From the IMG/VR virus record IMGVR_UViG_3300045922_000567, positions 1 to 40,135 of that record: a stretch of DNA of 40,135 nucleotides. The stretch is one strand, 5' to 3'. The stretch is from a virus. The position numbers and the translations under genes were made by a program. A model generated the notes under the pieces. It saw nothing but the letters and a program-made list of their open reading frames with translations, ran no database searches and had not been told where the DNA came from. Positions 30,576-37,386 of the stretch are shown piece by piece (position 1 is the stretch's first letter; every line of letters begins with the position of its first letter).

Positions 30576-30909
30576 CGCACGCATCCTCCTCCGTTGAGCT
30601 TGTGGTCAAGATCCGGGCCGGCAACTCGGTAATTGCCGCGGCACGATCAGACAGCAGATCCCGACGGCAGGTTCCTTCCGGCTCGCCGTCGTCGCCGTGG
30701 CAGGGTTCGCACCTGCTGTCCTGATCGGGCGCAACGATGGGCACAGACAGCGTCATGGAGGCGTATTCGCTGTCCACGCTGATCGAGATCTCCACTGACG
30801 GTGGCCGGTCGAGCGCCCTGACGTCGACAAGCCCGAGGAGCGTCGACAGCGCCTCAAGGACCGGGCGGTCGACGTCGTTCCAGAATTCGGGCGGTGGAAG
30901 CGCGCTCAT
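30562..30909 (-). CDS. 115-aa early-left protein
   Basis: MSALPPPEFWNDVDRPVLEALSTLLGLVDVRALDRPPSVEISISVDSEYASMTLSVPIVAPDQDSRCEPCHGDDGEPEGTCRRDLLSDRAAAITELPARILTT... The centre holds strands followed by a CEPCHGDDGEPEGTC segment that could bind a metal. AGGA precedes the ATG at 30909, which overlaps the preceding stop (ATGA). Family not recognised. It is part of the compact leftward operon between integrase and the R-M trio. Confidence 0.65.
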   Translation of the reverse strand: MSALPPPEFWNDVDRPVLEALSTLLGLVDVRALDRPPSVEISISVDSEYASMTLSVPIVAPDQDSRCEPCHGDDGEPEGTCRRDLLSDRAAAITELPARILTTSSTEEDACDGRE

Positions 30910-31601
30910 GTCGCGTCCTGCGTTTGTCGCGCATTTGGCAGGACCGCGACACTGGCGGGGGCCCACCGGTCTGCGCGGCGCTTCATCCTGCGGAAGAGCG
31001 CAAGAGCGGCGGGGCCTTCTTCGGCAGCCATCGCCTCGAGGCGCGCGGCGCGGTCCTCGTAGACGAGGCGCGCTTCGGCGCTTCCGTCGACGCGTTGCCC
31101 ACGCTGCCACCAGCTGACGACCTCCGGATCGCCCAGCGCGAACAGGCCATCGCGACCGCAGTAGTAGTCTTTGGTCGTCCAGACTGCGCAGAGGCCCGGG
31201 TTGTCGGGGACCATCAGGCCCGGCGTCGATCCCTGCCCCGTGAAGTGCGGCCGCCGCGCCAGCGGCCGCGAGAGGAACGGACAGACCCGTGCACTCCACT
31301 CGGCGATCTCCGGGATCACCGGCGGATCGGAGGACACCCGGTTGATCGTGCACATCGGGCCGAGCACGAAGGCGACGTAGCGCCCGAGCGGTTCGCCAGA
31401 GACCCAGCAGACCCGGCGGCGGATCGCCTCATCCCGGCGGCGCTTGTCGACCACCGTAAAATCCCACAGGCCGTCCGCGGTCTTCTCCGTTACGAACCAC
31501 GGCACCGGATAGCCGCGATGGTCGATGGGACGGCCGCGCATGCGGGCCGGGATCGGGTGCAGCTCCGGCCGGCGAAGAAGCGGATCATGATCAGACAGCA
31601 T
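30906..31601 (-). CDS. 231-aa early-left protein, unknown function
   Basis: The protein starts MLSDHDPLLRRPELHPIPARMRGRPIDHRGYPVPWFVTEKTADGLWDFTVVDKRRRDEAIRRRVCWVSGEPLGRYVAFVLGPMC... and later has NPGLCAVWTTKDYYCGRDGLFALGDPEVVSWWQRG. It is tryptophan- and cysteine-containing, with an arginine-rich N-terminus. GGAG lies upstream of the ATG. Similar proteins occur in rhodobacterial phages, but I cannot name a family. It has the feel of a nucleic-acid or small-molecule binding protein; this is not supported further. Confidence 0.68.
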   Translation of the reverse strand: MLSDHDPLLRRPELHPIPARMRGRPIDHRGYPVPWFVTEKTADGLWDFTVVDKRRRDEAIRRRVCWVSGEPLGRYVAFVLGPMCTINRVSSDPPVIPEIAEWSARVCPFLSRPLARRPHFTGQGSTPGLMVPDNPGLCAVWTTKDYYCGRDGLFALGDPEVVSWWQRGQRVDGSAEARLVYEDRAARLEAMAAEEGPAALALFRRMKRRADRWAPASVAVLPNARQTQDAT

Positions 31602-32127
31602 CGCGCGCTCCGATACTCTGGACGAGGGCGAGACCGGCGCTGCTGAGCCACCACCAGGACGAGTCGGGCGTGTTGCCGGTGCCCCAAACATCGCGGCTGC
31701 CGGCGCCGTTCACGAGGCCCAGCCGATGGAGCGCCTGCATCGCCTCCGCGCTGGCCTTCAGGCGCCGCCGGTTCACGCACATCCGCAGGATGGTGCCGTC
31801 CGGCAGCCGCCGCGCATCGAGGCCGGCCAGCAGGCGCAGGATGCGGCGCCGGTTGGTGTCGAGATCGCCGAGGCGGACTGCGGCATCCCCCGGCCTGAGA
31901 CCGGCATCGCGACGGTGGTTGCAGGGGGCGGTTCCCGCCCATTCATCCGCACCGGCGGTGGACGGAATGTTCATGGACGGGACCTCCAGAATCAGACGGT
32001 GGCGGTGGATGCCGGGCTCGGGCAGCGGCCCGGACCGTGGGGCCGTGCGGAAGAATTCCGCGATCTCTCGGGATCCCCAGCGGTGAAGAAGCGTTGCGGC
32101 CGGGACCGGGGGCCGGTGGATGGTCAT
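31591..32127 (-). CDS. 178-aa early-left protein, possible winged helix
   Basis: MTIHRPPVPAATLLHRWGSREIAEFFRTAPRSG... The C-terminal half has a winged-helix-like pattern: LDTNRRRILRLLAGLDARRLPDGTILRMCVNRRRLKASAEAMQALHRLGLVNGAG. ATG 32127 has a strong site (GGAGGGA) upstream; an internal ATG at 31974 (MNIPSTAG...) would leave only the C-terminal half. It overlaps the next gene by 11 bp and starts 35 bp after integrase. It may be an excisionase or regulator, but the family is not recognised. Confidence 0.6.
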   Translation of the reverse strand: MTIHRPPVPAATLLHRWGSREIAEFFRTAPRSGPLPEPGIHRHRLILEVPSMNIPSTAGADEWAGTAPCNHRRDAGLRPGDAAVRLGDLDTNRRRILRLLAGLDARRLPDGTILRMCVNRRRLKASAEAMQALHRLGLVNGAGSRDVWGTGNTPDSSWWWLSSAGLALVQSIGARDAV

Positions 32128-32161
32128 GACGCGTCCCTCCGCGCCGGGCAGCATCGTGCGT

Positions 32162-33190
32162 TCACTTTCCGGTTCCTCCTTCCGTGGCGGTCTGGCGGCG
32201 GCGCTGGGCTGTCCGCGCGCGCTGCTCCTGCCGGGTGGCGCCGGCGTATTTCACGACCATGGCGCGCGCCTTGTGGCCGGTGATGGCCTGAATCTCCTCG
32301 TCGGTGCATCCGGCGGCGGCGAGTTCCGCGGCGGCGGTGTAGCGCCAGCCGTGAATCGTGAACGCCTCCGCCTGCACCGCCTTCCGGACGCGCATGATCT
32401 CGGCCGCCGCGGCGTGGTAGGTCAGCGGCCGGCCGTCGCGTCCGGTCGCGATGGTCAGCCCGCGGCGCGGAAGGGCCGCCAGATAGGCGGCCAGCCGCGG
32501 CGTGAACGGGATCCAGAGCCGCGCCCGCGTCTTCGACTGGCGCAGCTCGATCCCGCCGTCCCGGATGTGATCCCAGCGCATGGCCAGCACATCGCCGATG
32601 CGCTGACCGGTGCCGATGCAGAGCTCCATCACCGTGCGGGCAACGCTCCCCGGCGCGGCGGCCGCCGTGTAGGCCTCGAGCAGTGCGGGCGGCCACGGGC
32701 GGTGGGGCCCGTCGCCTTCGGACCGCAGCAGCGGGATCCCGCGGGCGGGGTTGTGCGTCATCCAGCCCATGTCGATGGCCTGCTCGAAGAGCACGCTCAG
32801 GACCTGGACGATGTAGTTGGCGAAGCGCAGCCGGTCGCGGTTCTCGTCCCGGGCGCGGATCACGTGCCGGCGCTCCATCCGGGACGGGTCGAGGTCGCCG
32901 AAGGTGCCGGCGGCCCAGCTCAGCACCCTGTCGTAGTCGCGCTTCGTGCGCAAAGCGAGCTTCGACCAGCGCGCCGAGGCGCGGTAGGCCCTGATGAGCC
33001 GCCGGAAGGTCCGGCCGGCGGGCTCGGGCACCGGGTGCACGCCCCGTCGGGCGGCGAGGTATTTTTCGAGGAAGTCCGGCGCCGCCTCCGGCGCGGGCAG
33101 CGGGATGCGTTCGCGCCCGCGCTGGAAGTACCAGTAATCGCGGCCTTTGGCGCGTTTGCGGCGCAGGTAGGGCAAATCGGGCCTCTTCAC
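32162..33190 (-). CDS. int: Tyrosine recombinase integrase
   Basis: A 342-aa phage integrase. A SAM-like core-binding domain at about residues 55-150 (TFRRLIRAYRASARWSKLALRTKRDYDRVLSWAA...) is followed by the catalytic domain with Arg197 (GTGQRIGDVL), Lys220, His280 and Arg283 (HGWRYTAA), His306 (GHKAR) and nucleophile Tyr315 (KYAG). GTG 33190 overlaps the stop of the upstream 61-aa gene. It should catalyse integration at the tRNA-Cys site at 26570-26621, about 5.5 kb away, an unusually long distance that holds accessory genes. The matching integrase of prophage A would be left of the window. Confidence 0.95.
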   Translation of the reverse strand: MKRPDLPYLRRKRAKGRDYWYFQRGRERIPLPAPEAAPDFLEKYLAARRGVHPVPEPAGRTFRRLIRAYRASARWSKLALRTKRDYDRVLSWAAGTFGDLDPSRMERRHVIRARDENRDRLRFANYIVQVLSVLFEQAIDMGWMTHNPARGIPLLRSEGDGPHRPWPPALLEAYTAAAAPGSVARTVMELCIGTGQRIGDVLAMRWDHIRDGGIELRQSKTRARLWIPFTPRLAAYLAALPRRGLTIATGRDGRPLTYHAAAAEIMRVRKAVQAEAFTIHGWRYTAAAELAAAGCTDEEIQAITGHKARAMVVKYAGATRQEQRARTAQRRRQTATEGGTGK

Positions 33191-33372
33191 CGGTCGGCCC
33201 GGAAATCGATGGTGTCGAAGGTCCGCGGCCGGGGCGGCTCGGCCTCGGCCAGCGCCTCGATCTCGACACGGCCGTTGCGGTAATCGACGATGACGCGCAC
33301 CTGCCGGGCACCGCCGCGCAGGGTGGCGCGGACGGCGCTCTCGATCTGGGTGCTGCGGATGGTGCTGGTCAT
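33187..33372 (-). CDS. 61-aa protein preceding integrase
   Basis: MTSTIRSTQIESAVRATLRGGARQVRVIVDYRNGRVEIEALAEAEPPRPRTFDTIDFRADR has a strong ribosome site (AAGGAGGCC) and overlaps the integrase start by four bases. The N-terminal helix followed by a strand pair (VRVIVDYRNGRVEIEAL) could fit a small DNA-binding or excisionase-like protein, but no Xis family is recognised. It is the first gene of the leftward integrase operon, right behind the TTGCG operator cluster. Confidence 0.65.
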   Translation of the reverse strand: MTSTIRSTQIESAVRATLRGGARQVRVIVDYRNGRVEIEALAEAEPPRPRTFDTIDFRADR

Positions 33373-33394
33373 GGCAAGGCCTCCTTGCCGAAGA

Positions 33395-33451
33395 TTGCGA
33401 AAAGCGCAACCTCCAGTCAAGACCAAAGTTGCGCTCGCAAGTTGGCTTGCG
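33395..33451. promoter_or_regulatory. TTGCG/CGCAA operator cluster at integrase promoter
   Basis: TTGCGAAAAGCGCAA (33395-33409) is a 15-bp inverted repeat of the same type as the immunity operators at 35499-35513. TTGCGCTCGCAA (33429-33440) and a further TTGCG (33447-33451) follow. They lie just upstream of the 61-aa gene that heads the integrase operon, within a 182-bp gene-free stretch (33373-33554). The phage repressor or Cro probably controls integrase here. No clear -35/-10 pair could be assigned. Confidence 0.65.
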
Positions 33452-33554
33452 ATGAAAGCTGTGGAATCACTGGCTCGGAACTTTGTCGGCGCTGCTGTTG
33501 TTGTGCGGCGTTCTGCGCTGCGCCTGCCCGGTCCGGAAGCCGCCGCGCCCCGTG

Positions 33555-34331
33555 TCAGCCGGTCGCGGCCTGCGCGAGGCTGAAGACGCGAGTCGTCCAG
33601 TCGTCGCCCTGATCATCGACGACGGCCATGGCGAGGCCATGATTGGTCGCACGGTTGAAGCGGCGCTCGGTCACCCGGCCTTTCCGGCGGTCAACCACGG
33701 CGATGACGGGCGAATCGCCCGGCTGCCTGGCCTGATGCTCGACCAGCGCGTCCATGAGACGCAGGTCGCTGCCGGCGGCATAGACCCGGGCGGCCTTCCG
33801 GCCGGTGTCGCGGCGCCGCAGCAGGATGTCCGGGGACCCCGGTTCGTTGGCCGGGGCGGCCTCGACCAGAAGGGCTTCGGGAAGAGAGGCTTCGATGGCG
33901 CGCATCACGTCATCGGCGAAGGAGGCTGCGACGTTTTCGCGGCTGAGGACGAAAAGGTCGCGGGTCCGGACAAGCGCGCTGATGAACCGCAGCGCTGCCG
34001 GTCCGAGCTCGCGCTCGGGTACCGGATCGGTCCGCACGACCAGGTCTGTGTCGTAATGCGCTCCCTCCTGCGCGAGCATGTGCCGGAGCATCCCCTCACG
34101 CGCGGCGGACTTCAGGTCGAAGCCGCGGGCGAGTGCGTTCGGGATGGTGGTGCCGTCATCCTCGAACCTGAACAGCCCCCCCTCGGCCTCGACCAGATAG
34201 AAGTCGAGCGGGTCGCCGTCCGGCAGCCTGAAACCGGTTTCGATGTGATATCCGAGCGGCACCGCGGACACGGTCAGCGGTGCGCAGAGCTCGCTGCGCA
34301 GTCTGCCGATCAGGGTTTCGGGTCCGATCAA
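33555..34331 (-). CDS. DUF1828-like protein of lysogenic cassette
   Basis: A 258-aa protein starting at TTG 34331, supported by GGAGGAG eight bases upstream and by a TTGA overlap with the preceding stop. The N-terminal half (LCAPLTVSAVPLGYHIETGFRLPDGDPLDFYLVEAEGGLFRFEDDGTTIPNALARGFDL) matches DUF1828 proteins. The C-terminal half (TRDLFVLSRENVAASFADDVMRAIEAS..., SPVIAVVDRRKGRVTERRFNRATNHGLAMAVVDD) resembles DUF1829-type extensions and could be nuclease-like, though no catalytic motif is certain. It is the last gene of the repressor operon, so expected to be made in the lysogen. Function unknown. Confidence 0.72.
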   Translation of the reverse strand: MIGPETLIGRLRSELCAPLTVSAVPLGYHIETGFRLPDGDPLDFYLVEAEGGLFRFEDDGTTIPNALARGFDLKSAAREGMLRHMLAQEGAHYDTDLVVRTDPVPERELGPAALRFISALVRTRDLFVLSRENVAASFADDVMRAIEASLPEALLVEAAPANEPGSPDILLRRRDTGRKAARVYAAGSDLRLMDALVEHQARQPGDSPVIAVVDRRKGRVTERRFNRATNHGLAMAVVDDQGDDWTTRVFSLAQAATG

Positions 34332-34846
34332 ACGTCCATCTCCTCCTGTATCGCCAGGCCGTCGACTCTGAAGAAACGGGCCGCGGAATGGCAGAACCGC
34401 GCCCGCGTCCATACGGTGCGGCGCCGGCGTCGCATGCCGTGGTCCGGCAGAGTATAGGCCATGTCGAGGCTTTCGGCACCGGTCAAGTCGGGATTTCTGT
34501 CGCAGTTGGCGTGAATGTGCAGCCCTCCACCGCGGCCGCCAGGCTGATCCTCGAACCGGATCAGGGCCCGGCACCGCCCGGCGTCGGTAACTTCCACCAG
34601 TACCGCCTTCCATTTGCCGCGGCTGGGGTCCACTTCGAAGAACCGCCGGTACTTGCGCGACGTCGGCGTGGACAGGGCGAGGCTGCGCCATTGCCAGCCG
34701 GCAGGACAAGGCCGTGTCTCGGGGTACGGGCCGAAGCGCGGGGTGATCTGGTCGGATCGCCATCCGCTGTCGGAGGTCATGGTCTTGCGGCTCAGCAGGT
34801 GATGCCGGACGGCTGACAGCCTGACGGGGCGCGGAGCCGGGGCCAT
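34328..34846 (-). CDS. 172-aa partner gene in lysogenic cassette
   Basis: MAPAPRPVRLSAVRHHLLSRKTMTSDSGWRSDQITPRFGPYPETRPCPAGWQWRSLALSTPTSRKYRRFFEVDPSRGKWKAVLVEVTDAGRCRALIRFEDQPGG... It is a basic, beta-rich protein with a GLHIHANCDRNPDLTGAESLDMAYTLPDHG segment. Its ATG overlaps the repressor stop by one base, and its stop overlaps the TTG of the DUF1828-like gene. Tight coupling of all three suggests co-expression from the repressor promoter. I do not recognise the family with confidence; gene pairs of this build are found in phages and resemble toxin-antitoxin or exclusion pairs. Confidence 0.68.
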   Translation of the reverse strand: MAPAPRPVRLSAVRHHLLSRKTMTSDSGWRSDQITPRFGPYPETRPCPAGWQWRSLALSTPTSRKYRRFFEVDPSRGKWKAVLVEVTDAGRCRALIRFEDQPGGRGGGLHIHANCDRNPDLTGAESLDMAYTLPDHGMRRRRRTVWTRARFCHSAARFFRVDGLAIQEEMDV

Positions 34847-35463
34847 CAGACCTTTCTCCCGTACCAGAGCACTCTGCCGATCACCTCGATCTCGGACCGG
34901 TCCATCTCGACCGGCGGGTAGATGCGGTTGTCGCTGATCACCTGAACCGTGAGCCTGGATCGGCCCCGTCCGACCCGCTTGCAGTGCAGGGCCTCGCCGA
35001 AGCGGAGCACGAACAGACCGTCATCGTCGAGGCTGGTCCTGGTGCGGTCGATCAGCACGATGTCGTTGTCGCGCAGCGTCGGTTCCATGCTGTCGCCGCG
35101 GATGCGGATCGCCGCGAGGTCGCGCCCGCGGGCGGTTGTCATCTCGGACAGGTAGCGCGGCGAGAAGGCGAGGTTGGCGATGTGTTCCTCGAAATCCACG
35201 ATCCGGCCCGGCCCGGCGCCCGCCTCGACATTGTAGACCGGCACGAGGGTCAGGTCAGACGCACCTTCAGAATGCTGCATCTGCTGCTGGCGCTGAAAGA
35301 AGGCAATCACGCGCGGCACCTCGCTGGCCTGCACGCGACGTGTGCCGGAGAGGATCTTGGTCAGCTTGTCCGGTGTGATCCCGATGACCTCGGCAAGTTC
35401 GGCCTGCTCTCCGTGCCGGCCGGTCAGGCGCGCCTTGATCCAGTCTGCATCCACATGGTCCAT
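34846..35463 (-). CDS. Phage repressor, HTH plus S24 (LexA/CI-type) peptidase
   Basis: A 205-aa repressor. The N-terminal HTH is at about residues 20-41 (QAELAEVIGITPDKLTKILSGTRRV), the cleavage-site Ala81-Gly82 in VEAGAG, and the S24 domain has Ser125 (GDSMEP) and Lys162 (LHCKRV), the self-cleavage dyad. RecA-stimulated autoproteolysis should induce the prophage after DNA damage. The start at 35463 (MDHVDADWIK) is chosen because upstream in-frame codons run through the operators. No Shine-Dalgarno precedes it, so the message may be leaderless like lambda cI. It heads a three-gene lysogenic operon. Confidence 0.92.
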   Translation of the reverse strand: MDHVDADWIKARLTGRHGEQAELAEVIGITPDKLTKILSGTRRVQASEVPRVIAFFQRQQQMQHSEGASDLTLVPVYNVEAGAGPGRIVDFEEHIANLAFSPRYLSEMTTARGRDLAAIRIRGDSMEPTLRDNDIVLIDRTRTSLDDDGLFVLRFGEALHCKRVGRGRSRLTVQVISDNRIYPPVEMDRSEIEVIGRVLWYGRKV

Positions 35464-35498
35464 GCTTGCAGTGGTGCGGAAAACGCAGCAGTTTGCAC

Positions 35499-35546
35499 TT
35501 GCGAAGATCGCAACTTTTCGCTTGAAAAGCGTTGCCACTTTCGCAA
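35499..35546. promoter_or_regulatory. Immunity operators between repressor and cro, prophage B
   Basis: TTGCGAAGATCGCAA at 35499-35513 is a perfect 15-bp operator-like palindrome and TTGCCACTTTCGCAA at 35532-35546 is a related one. CTTTTC-GCTT-GAAAAG lies between them. A TTGAAA at 35522-35527 is a candidate -35 for rightward transcription, with a -10 near 35548-35553, next to the cro ATG at 35558. The divergent repressor gene starts 36 bp to the left. Together they form a genetic switch. The sites recur at the integrase promoter. Confidence 0.75.
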
Positions 35547-35557
35547 CTACTCTGCCC

Positions 35558-35794
35558 ATGGAACCAGCTCGCACGATCATCGAACTCCTGGGCGGATACA
35601 TGTCTGTCGCGTCCATCACCGGTCGGCACCCGACAAGGGTACTGCGGTGGACCTATCCCCCGGAAAGGGGCGGCACCGGGGGGCTCATCCCTGCCAGATA
35701 CCAGCAACTCCTTCTGGCACACGCCAGGGCGGCCGGCATCGACCTGCGCCCCGAGCACTTCTTCCCCGGCATCGAGGAAGGACCGGCGGAATGA
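35558..35794 (+). CDS. Cro-like HTH protein, prophage B
   Basis: A 78-aa copy of the protein at 66-302, differing at three residues (V57A in HARAVGIDL and two near the C-terminus, IEKGRAE to IEEGPAE). It follows the operators and diverges from the repressor gene, the classical cro position. The stop overlaps the next small ORF (ATGA at 35791). Conservation of the HTH between the two prophages, with identical operators, indicates the same immunity type. Confidence 0.76.
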   Translation: MEPARTIIELLGGYMSVASITGRHPTRVLRWTYPPERGGTGGLIPARYQQLLLAHARAAGIDLRPEHFFPGIEEGPAE

Positions 35795-35877
35795 TCACGT
35801 CAGCATCCCAGGCCCTTCCTTCCCGCAAGGCGGCGCCCCGCGTCGGATGCCGGACGGCCGCAGGGGGCCGGACATGA
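35791..35877 (+). CDS. 28-aa coupled early ORF, prophage B copy
   Basis: Same length and same overlaps as 299-385: ATGA with cro at 35791-35794, and TGA 35875-35877 overlapping the methylase ATG at 35874. One residue differs (T8A). Conservation of frame and overlaps supports translation, although a pure coupling role cannot be excluded. Confidence 0.5.
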   Translation: MITSASQALPSRKAAPRVGCRTAAGGRT

Positions 35878-36530
35878 TGGAAGCTGACCCCACCCGGCGC
35901 CCGCGCGGCGGCCCGGCCGTCATGTCCCGCCGCCGCGAACCGGCAGGGGGACTGGACGACTTTCCGACCCCGCCATGGGCGGTGCGAGCGCTCTGCGAAT
36001 GGCTTCGCCGGCAGGGCCATCGGACTAGGGAATGCGCGGTGCGCGAACCGGCGGCGGGGCGCGGCCACATGGCGCGCGCGCTCGGCGAATACTTCGCGGC
36101 GGTGCAGGAGAGCGACGTTCACGACTACGGGCGGGACGACCTGCGCATCGCGGATTTCCTTGCGGACGAGTGGCCGGTCGCGGCGTGGACCATCACCAAC
36201 CCGCCGTTCCGCCTCGCAGAGGATTTCTGTCGCCAGGCGCTCGCGACATCGCTTGACGGCGTGGCGATGTTGGTGCGGACGCAGTTCCTGGAAGGCACCG
36301 GCAGGTTCGTCCGCCTGTTCAGTGTGAAACGGCCCAGCGCGGTGCTGCAGTTCGTTGAGCGGGTGCCGATGGTCCGCGGGCGTCTCGATCCGACAGCGTC
36401 TACTGCCACGTCCTACTGCTGGCTGGTCTGGGAGTTGGAGTTGCGGCGCGTGGACCCGACGCCCGGTACGGCGTTTGTCTGGCTGCCGCCGTGCCGCCGG
36501 CGGCTCGAGCGGGAGGGAGATTACGCATGA
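35874..36530 (+). CDS. Adenine-methyltransferase-like protein, prophage B
   Basis: A 218-aa homologue of 382-1032 with the same REPAAGRGHMA and TNPPF motifs. Differences cluster in the segment before motif I (RRQGHRTRECAVREP against QQQGHRIDKCAVREP), in the linker to NPPF (DYGRDDLRIADFLADEWPV) and near the C-terminus, where it has two extra residues (LELRRVDPTPGTAF). If these regions contact DNA, the two prophages might differ in methylation specificity. The stop overlaps the next ATG (36527-36530), which now opens only a remnant. Confidence 0.72.
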   Translation: MMEADPTRRPRGGPAVMSRRREPAGGLDDFPTPPWAVRALCEWLRRQGHRTRECAVREPAAGRGHMARALGEYFAAVQESDVHDYGRDDLRIADFLADEWPVAAWTITNPPFRLAEDFCRQALATSLDGVAMLVRTQFLEGTGRFVRLFSVKRPSAVLQFVERVPMVRGRLDPTASTATSYCWLVWELELRRVDPTPGTAFVWLPPCRRRLEREGDYA

Positions 36531-36589
36531 GCCATGCGGCGACGAACCGGGATGTCCGACCGCGCCTCATGCCCGCCATCGAAGTTTTC

Positions 36590-36703
36590 GCCGCCGTCGC
36601 CACCGCCTTCGCCAGCGCCCCCGCCCACGCCCCCGCCTTCGTCACCGCCCGCGCCAACGCCAACGCCCCCGCCCTCGCCTTCGCCAACGCCATCGCCGTC
36701 GTT
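36590..36703. repeat. 6-bp-period low-complexity tract (GCCNNC)n
   Basis: From about 36590 the sequence is an almost unbroken series of GCC-NNC hexamers (gccacc, gccttc, gccagc, gccccc, gcccac, ...), roughly sixteen to nineteen units, with GCC fixed and the other codon position variable. It lies where prophage A has its 2.3-kb replication block. In one plus frame it reads Ala-x-Ala-x, in another a Pro/Ser-rich N-terminal extension in frame with the gene at 36723, and on the minus strand Gly-rich. It looks like an expanded minisatellite or a scar of gene loss. Confidence 0.8.
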
Positions 36704-36722
36704 CCCTTCCGCTTCGATCGCC

Positions 36723-37304
36723 ATGATCAGCCTGCCGAAACCCCACCCGCCTGCGGACGTCGCCATCGCCACGCGTGCGCGCCGCGAGCGCATCTGGCGC
36801 TGGGCCACATCCGAGGACGTGGCTCTGGCCTCCCGCTACGCGCATGGAAACAGGCGCGTGGACAACAATGCCGCGGTGATGTGGGGCATGCTCTGCCACG
36901 CCGTCCGGGTGTCCGCGGCAGCCGATCCGGCGCCGCCCCGTGCGGGCTATCCGTCGGCATCGCCGGGCGCATGGCTCGCGCCGGACGAGGTCACGTGGTG
37001 GCAGCGGATGGCCGCCGCACTGCGCGGCGAAACGGATGGAGTTGTCGAGACCGACAACCGCCCGCCACCGCCCGAGCGCATCGAGATCATGCTTCGCGAT
37101 GAGGTCCTGCAGATCTGGCACGGCCACGCGCTGCGCGGTCTGGGCGACTGGCGCCGCCTGCGCAAAGCCGTCTACGCGCTCGCCTGCGGCGTCCCGCCCG
37201 GGCGGGTGCAGGCGGAGACCGGCCTCAGTCGCGACCGCCTGCGCCACGCGCGCGACCGCGCTGTGGCCGACATGCTGGCGGCCTGGTCGGGAAGGGAGGC
37301 GTGA
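36723..37304 (+). CDS. Conserved early protein with C-terminal HTH, copy B
   Basis: A 193-aa homologue of 3332-3904: RARRERIWRWATSEDVALASRYAHGN, AVMWGMLCHAVRVS, GAWLAPDEVTWWQRM, PPPERIEIMLRDEVLQIWHGHALRGLGDWRRLRKAVYALACG, then the HTH PPGRVQAETGLSRDRLRHARDRA. ATG 36723 is assumed because homology to copy A begins shortly after it. The frame is open upstream through the Pro-rich repeat to ATG 36552, so a ~250-aa form is possible. Here the gene is not followed by terminase but by a recombination/replication module, which argues against a strictly packaging-linked role. Confidence 0.68.
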   Translation: MISLPKPHPPADVAIATRARRERIWRWATSEDVALASRYAHGNRRVDNNAAVMWGMLCHAVRVSAAADPAPPRAGYPSASPGAWLAPDEVTWWQRMAAALRGETDGVVETDNRPPPPERIEIMLRDEVLQIWHGHALRGLGDWRRLRKAVYALACGVPPGRVQAETGLSRDRLRHARDRAVADMLAAWSGREA

Positions 37305-37386
37305 CGACCCGTGCCGCTCACCCTGCTCATCGAAGACGCCGAGGCCGCCTGATGGCCGCACCATTCCCTCCATCGGAGTTCCCGCC

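Larger units (their letters stand above)
35493..36545. repeat. Right copy of ~1.05-kb diverged direct repeat
   Basis: The counterpart of 1-1050. Operators and the cro start are identical, cro and the 28-aa ORF differ at a few bases, and the methylase-like gene is more diverged. Homology ends abruptly after MSHAATN of the next gene, where prophage A continues with the replication gene and prophage B with a low-complexity tract. This is a typical mosaic boundary. The two copies are in the same orientation. Confidence 0.93.

Noticed and set aside
1-36545. The repeated 1-kb ends as terminal redundancy or an artefact of joining a circular phage genome
   Set aside because: The two copies differ at many positions and the sequence beyond the repeat is completely different (replication gene versus low-complexity tract), so they are homologous regions of two elements, not the same end read twice.
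36527-37102. A 190-aa Ala-rich protein starting at the shared MSHAATN codons in prophage B
   Set aside because: It runs through the hexanucleotide repeat and then out of frame over the well-conserved HTH gene, so it is most likely a remnant start rather than a gene.
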